Below are positions 1 through 10,267 of a DNA stretch of 64,000 nt, in pieces. The DNA lies in NCBI GenBank assembly GCA_029465975.1, contig CM055728.1, forward strand, positions 6,594,261-6,658,260. Reading direction: 5' to 3'. The notes under the pieces are model-generated. The model saw only the letters and a program-made list of their open reading frames with translations. It made no database searches and was not told the origin of the DNA. Every line of letters begins with the position of its first letter. Position 1 is the stretch's first letter. Both the position numbers and the translations under genes were made by a program. The DNA is from Dallia pectoralis (lineage: Eukaryota; Chordata; Actinopteri; Esociformes; Umbridae).

Positions 1-655
1 TAAGTAATACATTTGTCTTGGCTACTTTTGTGCATTATGACACGATTATTTAGCGTCGAATATAAAAAATATATGTCACATGTCTTTATATGTGTCATGA
101 CTAGGATCAGGTTATGAAAGATTATGTCAACTTGTCACCACAAGCATTACATTTTTGGCATAAATCTACATACAATACGAATTCAATGAATATTAAAAAT
201 TCAAATATCTCATGTAATAAAGTATTTTACACATAATTCACCACTTTGTGTTAATCGCTTTGGCAGCGATCACAGCTTTGACTGTCCTTGAATATGCCTA
301 TACCGCTTTTACAAACCAAATCAGATTTTCTCCTAGGACCTCTGTATTATAATTCTTTCAGAACTTTTCTCAGAACTGCTGGACTTCATATAGACAGGGT
401 GTCACGATTCCTAGTCCACTGAGGCCATCTAGTGGGCTAGGAGGGTATCATGGCACTTATATAATGTTGAGGGTCGCACCTGAATCAGATGTGGGTGATT
501 CGAATGTGCGCGCTGGTTTAGATTCTGTGATTATGTTTGTTATAAAAGTCACTGGGTCTTGGTGCACGGGGTGGGATATTGTCTAAATGGTACGATAATT
601 TGTGATATATTTAGGTGAGTGTTGGAATTTTTTATGCCTATAACTGTGTTTGTAA
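1..655. other. Unassigned sequence, no gene seen
   Basis: No exon, repeat family or RNA gene is recognised here. Short open frames lack splice or homology support. The stretch ends in the 8-bp target-site copy GTTTGTAA (648-655) that flanks the hAT element. If znf512b extends this far upstream, this would be intron, but no exon is visible. Confidence 0.5.
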
Positions 656-3600
656 TAGTGTTGCACGGTGTACCGATACTTGAAAAGTATCGCGATACTT
701 CAAAAACGTCACGATACCTACATTCATCAGTATCGATACCAAAAAAATTAAGGACGTATGTGTTTTTTTTCCCTGACGCACGCAGCAAATGAGCTGCAGC
801 TGTCAGTGTGTTACAAAACACTACAGCGACAGCAAGATGGCTGCATGTGCGAGCACAAGTGACACTGCCACTGTGGCCGCCGGTCCACGACTTGTAGGAA
901 AAGATGACGCGAGGAGTGAAATATGGAAGTACTTTGCCTACCTTGCTGACAGTGAGGGAAAAGCTACAGATAAGTTGAGACCTGTTTGTCGTCACTGCAA
1001 GAAACAAATACAAACAAAAGGAGCCAACACTTCGAACCTGGCGAAACACTTGGCAGACAAGCACGCCGAGTTGCATAAGGAGTTTAAAGACCGACAGGTT
1101 AGTAATACTAACTTAGTATGCGAAAGATAACATGATCACGTTCATGCCTTTATGTCAAATGAGAAGGCTATGGTTTATTTAGTGGAGTAATTATTTTGCA
1201 CCACCGTAGTTTGACGATCTATCTAGAGAAATAGTAGGCTAAGTAACGTTAACGATGGGCATCCTCATGGGTAACTAATAGCCTGCCTACGGCTAATTCA
1301 ACGTCTCTGAAAACATAACTTTCATAGATAATGTTACTAATTTGCAAGCTGCTAAAATAAAGCATACAAAACATCAGCTAAAATTATCTATAGGCTATAT
1401 GATTATAATCAGAGAATGTACATGTTTTGCCGATCTCATTCAAATGCGTATCTACCATATAGAATGTTATTTCTCATGTCAACTTGGTCCAACTTGGTTA
1501 TTACAGCATTTAAAGAGCACAGACCTACGCAAAGGTGGTGTATTTGTGAAACGCCTTGTAGGAAATATGTACTCAAATATAAAGTTAACCATCAAAGAAA
1601 TCAGACATTGAAGTACATGAAACATTAGCCTATATTAACCCATATACGTTATCACAGCTTAAATAACATTAGGATATTATTTAGGCTCATTATTTCCTAT
1701 TAATTATGGTAATGTTATGGTAGAGTGAATGTTAGCATGCATTACTATAACCACTGCATATAGAGATGTCACAAGTCATTGTTACTATCACACAAACTAT
1801 TTAGGTTCTCCATTTTGACAAATTTATAACCATCATATGTTAAATATTTAAATTTTCTTCCGCTACAGAAGTCTGCAGCCACGGGTTCTGAAAGGGCAAC
1901 TCCTCAAAGGCAGCAGCCAACCCTCCAAGCTATGTTTGAGCAGCACAACAAGTACCCCAGGGAGTCCAAGGAGGTAAAACGGCTTAACAGGGCAGTAGCA
2001 GTATTCATCTGTCTGGATCAAGTGCCAGTTTATATAGTGGAAAAAGCTGGGTTCAGAAACCTTGTGCAAAATCTAGACAAAAGGTATCACGTCCCATCCA
2101 GGAATTTTTTCATGTACAATGAAATTCCCAAGATGTACAATGAAATAAGAACGATTATCAGTGCACAACTTCGGCCTAATACATTTTTCTCCTGCACCAC
2201 GGATCTCTGGACCAGCAGAACCGTGGACACTTACATGGCAAAAACAGTCCAGTTCATTACACAGTCCTGGGAGATGGAGGACTGGTGTTTAGGGTGCTCT
2301 GCATTGTATTCTGATCACACAGCAGACACTTTAAAGGAAGCCCTGGAGGAAATTATCACAGATTACTGGGGGCTAGATATGGCCAATTTGGCTGGAATTA
2401 CAACCGATAATGTGTCAAACAACCGCAAGGCTTTCAGTGAATACACCTGGATACCCTGTTTTGGGCACAATCTGCATTTGGCAGTGAATAAAGCCATAGA
2501 TATCGATGGTGTTGCAAGCTGTCTGTCCAGGCTCCGTAAGACTGTGTCCGGCTTCTCCAGGTCAAACAAGATGTCTAGACTGCTCAAAGACAAACAAGAA
2601 TCTTTAAACCTGCCACAACATGCATGAATCCATGATGAGCCCACCCAATGGGGTTCCACCTATGACATGGTGGAACGATTTTGTGAGCAGCAGCAAGCGG
2701 TCTCTGCTGTTCTGGCTGAGGACCGGAAGAAGTGGCACCTGATGCCCAGGGACACAGACATGACCACTTTAGAAATAGTGAGGGATGTCCTGGCTCCACT
2801 CAGTGACTTCACTGATGCCCTGAGTGGTGAGAAAGAAACCACCATATCATCAGTCCTGCCACTCATGTGGAAAATCAAAGCCTGCCTAAAAGATGAGGAA
2901 GGCGACCGCCCCTTGGCCCTGGAAATGAAGAACAAGATTAGGGGAGATTTTGAGAAAAGGTATGATGATCACAACCTGCAGATGAAACTAAACACCTCCA
3001 CATTCCTTGATCCTAGATTTAAAGGTACTTTTGTAACTATGGAGGAGGATATAAAGATGGAACTGCTCCTTCAAGCTGAGGCTGTTCAGCTTCCACCCCA
3101 CAGTCCAGTGGATGCTGGAGGAGCAGGTGCTGCACCAAAGAAGAATAGGAGAGACTTAAAAAGCTGGCTCTGCACCATAACCTCAGAGAAGAAAGGGGCA
3201 GATAATTCTGAAATGAGGCAACATTCTTCTCCCACACCTGCAACACCCACAGATAGATTAAATGGTGAGTTTGTTGACTACAAACAGTTCAGAGAAATCA
3301 GCCCTGCAGAGGATCCCCTGGCCTGGTGGAGTCAACATGAGGCACAGCTGCCCATCCTGGCGCACTTTCTGCTTCAAGTTGTGCATCTGAACGGGTATTC
3401 AGCACATCTGGGAATATCTGCAGTCCGAGACGTTCCAGACTGACTGAGGAACATTTAGAAACGCTAGTTTTCTTGGCCAAGAACTTGAATAAGACAAAGC
3501 AACAGAGTAAGAAATAAACACCTGCTGGCCGTTCTATGACTAATGCTCACTAGAGAAAAAACAACTCAGGTTTGATAAGAGATAATGCAGCTACATTTTT

Positions 3601-4256
3601 TATTTTATTTTTTTAACTGAATGCCACTGCTTTAATTTATTTATGTTTTGATATTTAATATTTTTTGTTCATATGTTTAAAATATTATTGTTGTTCATAT
3701 TTTCATTCAAAGTTTTCTGAGTTTTCTCCTCGGAAAGTTTGCACAACTGACAGAATAAGTTACAATTTGAGATATTGCTGCCAATTTTATTTGCTTTTTT
3801 ACCTTGAATGCCTTAAATATATATTATTTAAATTTTGATATTTAATCTTCTGAGTTCAGAAACATTGTTTAATATAATCGCTGTTCATATTTTTATTCAA
3901 ATTTCATATTGAATCAAGATAGTTATTACCGGTAACTCTTATGTTTCTTATGATAACTTTAGCAGATATTGCTGCTAATTTTATAATTGTTTTATCTTGA
4001 ATGTCATTGCTCTATTTTAGTTTATTTTATATATTTTGATATATATATATTTTTTTCAAATGTTTAATATATCTGCTGCTGTTCATATGTTCATTTGTTA
4101 GTGTGTTATATGATTAGAATGTTATCCTGGTTTTAAAATAAAGCATTTGAAAAAATAAAACATTTGTTTAGGAGTGTTCACCATTTTTAGAAAAAGTACC
4201 GAAAAGTATCGAAATCGCAATACTTGACTTGGTATCGGTATCGAAACAATACACTA
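656..4256 (+). mobile_element. hAT-superfamily DNA transposon, nearly full length, with TIRs and 8-bp TSD
   Basis: The element is bounded by imperfect inverted ends: left TAGTGTTGCACGG, and the right end read in reverse is TAGTGTATTGTTTCG. An identical 8-bp duplication GTTTGTAA flanks it at 648-655 and 4257-4264, the TSD length typical of hAT elements. Subterminal sequence at both ends is rich in GTATCGATAC-like motifs (662-745 and 4195-4245), which could be transposase-binding repeats. It encloses a broken BED-finger transposase gene (837-3517). The AT-rich stretch 3518-4190 is non-coding. At about 3.6 kb, with recognisable ends and few coding lesions, it looks like a fairly recent but inactive insertion. 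Confidence 0.88.
837..3517 (+). pseudogene. hAT transposase (BED zinc finger, ZBED-like), broken
   Basis: Exon 1 (837-1097) starts at a good ATG and encodes a BED finger: CRHCKKQ, then HLADKHAELH within about 60 residues. It ends in phase 0 at a GTTAGT donor. Exon 2 begins at 1869 after CCGCTACAG and continues in phase. It carries the RNase-H-like transposase core, including FSCTTDLWTSRT, AGITTDNVSNN and PCFGHNLHLAVN. Two lesions are visible: an in-frame TGA at 2625-2627, and a frame change near 3370-3385. After the frame change the dimerisation motif SERVFSTSGNI continues in another frame to a stop at 3515-3517. Function when intact would be cut-and-paste transposition. The copy is presumably unable to make full-length protein. 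Confidence 0.85.
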
Positions 4257-4264
4257 GTTTGTAA

Positions 4265-4705
4265 TTTATTAGTACGTTGCGGTTATGCACATTTTTGTTT
4301 TATTTTTACAGTTTACAAGTTTTTACAAGTTTTTTCACTATTCTCGGTTTAACAGATCATACACGCTCTGCGCCTGACTACCTCTGCACTACACCTTAGT
4401 TACACAGGGGTGTTAAATAAAATTATGTTCAATCAATGAATTTGCCGTAGGTTGACTCCAAGAATATTTTACAGACATCTGAAAGTGATCAAAAAACACA
4501 GGATGCATCTGAGCTTTGTTTTTGTGTGTCATGGATATTACATTTTTCAACTTTCAATGACTTTGGTAAAGGTTTATATAAAACAGGTTTTTGCTTCTTG
4601 TTTATAGATTATTGAATAGAGATGGATGGCACAGAAATCCGAAAGTCTGAATATAACATAGGAAAATAAGAATGTGAAATGTTTTGAATATTTTCCAAAT
4701 CCCTG
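4265..4705. other. Non-coding spacer between two transposons
   Basis: AT-rich sequence after the hAT target-site copy. No exon or recognised repeat is seen until Tc1-related sequence starts near 4706. Confidence 0.45.
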
Positions 4706-5240
4706 GTATGTACACTGATAAGCCAAAACATTATAAACACCTGCCTGATATGGTGTTGGTTCTGTGCGTGCCGCCGTAAAAAAGCAACAACCCACAGAGG
4801 CTTGGACTCTACACAACCCCTGTTGGTGTCTTGTGGTATCTGGCACCAAGACATTAGCAGCAGATCTTTTAGTTCTGTAAGTTGTGATGTAGAGCCACTG
4901 TAGGACAGACTTGTTTGTCCAGCACATTCCACAGATGCTCAATCGGATTGATATCTGGGATATTTGGAGGCCGGGGCAACACCTTGATCTCTGTGTGCAG
5001 GATGCATTATCCTACTGGAATAACATTGTCATGAAGAGGTGGATCTGGTCTGCATCAACGTTTATTTAGGTGGCATGTATGAAAATGACGTCCACATGAA
5101 TGCTTCCCCAGGTGAACGTGGTGATAAAATATGTGACACCGGGCTACCTTCTTCCACTCCATGGTCCAGCATTCAGTCTGGCGTGCTCATTGTAGGTTAT
5201 TTTTAAGTGGGACGCTCTGAATGTTCTGGGGCGTTCCTCC
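4706..5240 (-). mobile_element. Tc1/mariner transposon fragment, decayed
   Basis: Read on the minus strand, about 4905-4975 encodes PDINPIEHLWNVLDK. This is the Tc1 motif around the third catalytic acidic residue (the E of NPIEHLW). Flanking sequence resembles a repeat widespread in fish genomes. Frames are interrupted, the N-terminal part is missing and no inverted ends can be paired, so it is a truncated relic. Confidence 0.65.
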
Positions 5241-5437
5241 TCACACCGCTGTCTGTAGGTACTCTCTAATACTGACCAGGACCATCCCACTCTCATCAAA
5301 TAAAATTATATTTGAATTTTCTATTCTAAATGTAATTTCTAAAACAACACAGACCATCTTCTTCACTGTTAAATGCACTGTAATTTGTTCCAAACAAGAA
5401 TGATGGGGACACTTAACTTTTATAAAAGTAATTTTCC
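5241..5437. other. Spacer before the 53-bp array
   Basis: No gene seen. Lies between the Tc1 relic and the first unit of the minisatellite. Confidence 0.4.
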
Positions 5438-8400
5438 GGTGTTTTTGTTTCTGGTCCATCTTATACACACATGATCCAGCCATAGTGACAGGTGTTTTTG
5501 TTTCTGGTCCATCTTATACACACATGATCCAGCCATAGTGACAGGTGTTTTTGTTTCTGGTCCATCTTATATACACATGATCCAGCCATAGTGACAGGTG
5601 TTTTTGTTTCTGGTCCATCTTATATACACATGATCCAGCCATAGTGACAGGTGTTTCTGTTTCTGGTCCATCTTATATACACATGATCCAGCCATAGTGA
5701 CAGGTGTTTTTGTTTCTGGTCCATCTTATATACACATGATCCAGCCATAGTGACAGGTGTTTTTGTTTCTGGTCCATCTTATATACACATGATCCAGCCA
5801 TAGTGACAGGTGTTTTTGTTTCCTGTGCATCTTATACACACATGATCCAGCCATAGTGACAGGTGTTTTTGTTTCTGGTCCATCTTATATACACATGATC
5901 CAGCCATAGTGACAGGTGTTTTTGTTTCCTGTGCATCTTATATACACATGATCCAGCCATAGTGACAGGTGTTTCTGTTTCTGGTCCATCTTATATACAC
6001 ATGATCCAGCCATAGTGACAGGTGTTTTTGTTTCTGGTCCATCTTATATACACATGATCCAGCCATAGTGACAGGTGTTTCTGTTTCTGGTCCATCTTAT
6101 ACACACATGATCCAGCCATAGTGACAGGTGTTTTTGTTTCTGGTCCATCTTATATACACATGATCCAGCCATAGTGACAGGTGTTTTTGTTTCTGGTCCA
6201 TCTTATATTCACATGATCCAGCCATAGTGACAGGTGTTTTTGTTTCCTGTGCATCTTATATACACATGATCCAGCCATAGTGACAGGTGTTTTTGTTTCT
6301 GGTCCATCTTATATACACATGATCCAGCCATAGTGACAGGTGTTTTTGTTTCTGGTCCATCTTATATACACATGATCCAGCCCTAGTGACAGGTGTTTTT
6401 GTTTCTGGTCCATCTTATACACACATGATCCAGCCATAGTGACAGGTGTTTTTGTTTCTGGTCCATCTTATACACACATGATCCAGCCATAGTGACAGGT
6501 GTTTTTGTTTCTGGTCCATCTTATATACACATGATCCAGCCATAGTGACAGGTGTTTTTGTTTCTGGTCCATCTTATATACACATGATCCAGCCATAGTG
6601 ACAGGTGTTTTTGTTTCTGGTCCATCTTATATACACATGATCCAGCCATAGTGACAGGTGTTTTTGTTTCTGGTCCATCTTATATACACATGATCCAGCC
6701 ATAGTGACAGGTGTTTTTGTTTCTGGTCCATCTTATATACACATGATCCAGCCATAGTGACAGGTGTTTTTGTTTCTGGTCCATCTTATATACACATGAT
6801 CCAGCCATAGTGACAGGTGTTTTTGTTTCTGGTCCATCTTATACACACATGATCCAGCCATAGTGACAGGTGTTTTTGTTTCTGGTCCATCTTATACACA
6901 CATGATCCAGCCATAGTGACAGGTGTTTTTGTTTCTGGTCCATCTTATACACACATGATCCAGCCATAGTGACAGGTGTTTTTGTTTCTGGTCCATCTTA
7001 TACACACATGATCCAGCCATAGTGACAGGTGTTTTTGTTTCTGGTCCATCTTATATACACATGATCCAGCCATAGTGACAGGTGTTTCTGTTTCTGGTCC
7101 ATCTTATATACACATGATCCAGCCATAGTGACAGGTGTTTTTGTTTCTGGTCCATCTTATATACACATGATCCAGCCATAGTGACAGGTGTTTTTGTTTC
7201 TGGTCCATCTTATATACAGTGACAGGTGTTTTTGTTTCTGATCCAGCCATAGTGACAGGTGTTTTTGTTTCTGGTCCATCTTATACACACATGATCCAGC
7301 CATAGTGACAGGTGTTTTTGTTTCCTGTGCATCTTATATACACATGATCCAGCCATAGTGACAGGTGTTTTTGTTTCTGGTCCATCTTATATACACATGA
7401 TCCAGCCATAGTGACAGGTGTTTTTGTTTCTGGTCCATCTTATATACACATGATCCAGCCATAGTGACAGGTGTTTTTGTTTCTGGTCCATCTTATATAC
7501 ACATGATCCAGCCATAGTGACAGGTGTTTTTGTTTCTGGTCCATCTTATACACACATGATCCAGCCATAGTGACAGGTGTTTTTGTTTCTGGTCCATCTT
7601 ATATACACATGATCCAGCCATAGTGACAGGTGTTTTTGTTTCTGTCCATCTTATATACACATGATCCAGCCATAGTGACAGGTGTTTTTGTTTCTGTGTC
7701 CATCTTATACACACATGATCCAGCCATAGTGACAGGTGTTTTTGTTTCTGGTCCATCTTATATACACATGATCCAGCCATAGTGACAGGTGTTTTTGTTT
7801 CTGGTCCATCTTATATACACATGATCCAGCCATAGTGACAGGTGTTTTTGTTTCTGGTCCATCTTATATACACATGATCCAGCCATAGTGACAGGTGTTT
7901 TTGTTTCCTGTGCATCTTATATACACATGATCCAGCCATAGTGACAGGTGTTTTTGTTTCCTGTGCATCTTATACACACATGATCCAGCCATAGTGACAG
8001 GTGTTTTTGTTTCTGGTCCATCTTATATACACATGATCCAGCCATAGTGACAGGTGTTTTTGTTTCTGGTCCATCTTATATACACATGATCCAGCCATAG
8101 TGACAGGTGTTTTTGTTTCTGGTCCATCTTATATACACATGATCCAGCCATAGTGACAGGTGTTTTTGTTTCCTGTGCATCTTATATACACATGATCCAG
8201 CCATAGTGACAGGTGTTTTTGTTTCTGTCCATCTTATACACACATGATCCAGCCATAGTGACAGGTGTTTTTGTTTCTGGTCCATCTTATATACACATGA
8301 TCCAGCCATAGTGACAGGTGTTTTTGTTTCTGGTCCATCTTATATACACATGATCCAGCCATAGTGACAGGTGTTTTTGTTTCTGGTCCATCTTATATAC

Positions 8401-10120
8401 ACATGATCCAGCCATAGTGACAGGTGTTTTTGTTTCTGGTCCATCTTATATACACATGATCCAGCCATAGTGACAGGTGTTTCTGTTTCTGGTCCATCTT
8501 ATATACACATGATCCAGCCATAGTGACAGGTGTTTTTGTTTCTGGTCCATCTTATATACACATGATCCAGCCATAGTGACAGGTGTTTTTGTTTCTGGTC
8601 CATCTTATATACACATGATCCAGCCATAGTGACAGGTGTTTTTGTTTCTGGTCCATCTTATACACACATGATCCAGCCATAGTGACAGGTGTTTTTGTTT
8701 CTGGTCCATCTTATATACACATGATCCAGCCATAGTGACAGGTGTTTTTGTTTCCTGTGCATCTTATATACACATGATCCAGCCATAGTGACAGGTGTTT
8801 TTGTTTCCGGTCCATCTTATACACACATGATCCAGCCATAGTGACAGGTGTTTCTGTTTCTGGTCCATCTTATATACACATGATCCAGCCATAGTGACAG
8901 GTGTTTTTGTTTCTGGTCCATCTTATATACACATGATCCAGCCCTAGTGACAGGTGTTTTTGTTTCTGGTCCATCTTATATACACATGATCCAGCCATAG
9001 TGACAGGTGTTTTTGTTTCTGGTCCATCTTATACACACATGATCCAGCCATAGTGACAGGTGTTTTTGTTTCCGGTCCATCTTATATACACATGATCCAG
9101 CCATAGTGACAGGTGTTTTTGTTTCCGGTCCATCTTATATACACATGATCCAGCCATAGTGACAGGTGTTTTTGTTTCTGGTCCATCTTATATACACATG
9201 ATCCAGCCATAGTGACAGGTGTTTTTGTTTCTGGTCCATCTTATATACACATGATCCAGCCATAGTGACAGGTGTTTTTGTTTCTGGTCCATCTTATATA
9301 CACATGATCCAGCCATAGTGACAGGTGTTTTTGTTTCCGGTCCATCTTATATACACATGATCCAGCCATAGTGACAGGTGTTTTTGTTTCTGGTCCATCT
9401 TATATACACATGATCCAGCCATAGTGACAGGTGTTTTTGTTTCTGGTCCATCTTATACACACATGATCCAGCCATAGTGACAGGTGTTTTTGTTTCTGGT
9501 CCATCTTATATACACATGATCCAGCCATAGTGACAGGTGTTTTTGTTTCTGGTCCATCTTATATACACATGATCCAGCCCTAGTGACAGGTGTTTTTGTT
9601 TCTGGTCCATCTTATATACACATGATCCAGCCCTAGTGACAGGTGTTTCTGTTTCTGGTCCTTCTTATACACACATGATCCAGCCATAGTGACAGGTGTT
9701 TTTGTTTCTGGTCCATCTTATATACACATGATCCAGCCCTAGTGACAGGTGTTTTTGTTTCCTGTGCATCTTATACACACATGATCCAGCCATAGTGACA
9801 GGTGTTTTTGTTTCTGGTCCATCTTATATACACATGATCCAGCCATAGTGACAGGTGTTTTTGTTTCTGGTCCATCTTATATACACATGATCCAGCCCTA
9901 GTGACAGGTGTTTTTGTTTCTGGTCCATCTTATATACACATGATCCAGCCCTAGTGACAGGTGTTTCTGTTTCTGGTCCTTCTTATACACACATGATCCA
10001 GCCCTAGTGACAGGTGTTTTTGTTTCTGGTCCATCTTATATACACATGATCCAGCCCTAGTGACAGGTGTTTCTGTTTCTGGTCCTTCTTATACACACAT
10101 GGTCCAACCCTAGTGACAGG
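5438..10120. repeat. 53-bp minisatellite, about 88 copies
   Basis: Head-to-tail units of 53 bp, for example containing TCTGGTCCATCTTATATAC, ATGATCCAGCCATAGTGACAG and GTGTTTTTGTT. Variants recur along the array: ATACAC/CACAC, CTGGTCC/CCTGTGC, CCATAG/CCCTAG, GTTTTTG/GTTTCTG. This points to repeated segmental amplification. One disrupted stretch lies at about 7213-7245. CCCTAG variants cluster toward the right end. The array stops 18 bp before the splice acceptor of a znf512b exon at 10139. Minus-strand open frames inside it are repeat artefacts. Confidence 0.97.
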
Positions 10121-10138
10121 TGTTTTGTGTCTCTACAG

Positions 10139-10267
10139 GCGAACATGATGGTCCAGTGGAAGGACGAGTTTAAGAGACGCTCCAGGGTCAAGTGTCCTTG
10201 TTCAGGTTGCTGGTTAGAGTTTCCCAGCATCTACGGCCTGAAATACCACTACCAACGCTGCCAGGGG
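10139..10267 (+). CDS. znf512b: znf512b exon A: zinc finger 1 (CCHC)
   Basis: Acceptor TGTCTCTACAG and donor GTAAGA; enters and leaves in phase 0 (43 codons). Encodes the conserved [14 protein letters not shown] lead-in and a finger with C-x4-C, then [10 protein letters not shown], so the last ligand is Cys. ATGs at 10145 and 10148 lie in frame but conservation suggests upstream coding exons. The acceptor lies 18 bp after a 4.7-kb minisatellite. Confidence 0.92.

Noticed and set aside
1342..1628. Open frames inside the hAT element intron
   Set aside because: They lie between the BED exon and the transposase exon and match no transposase segment.
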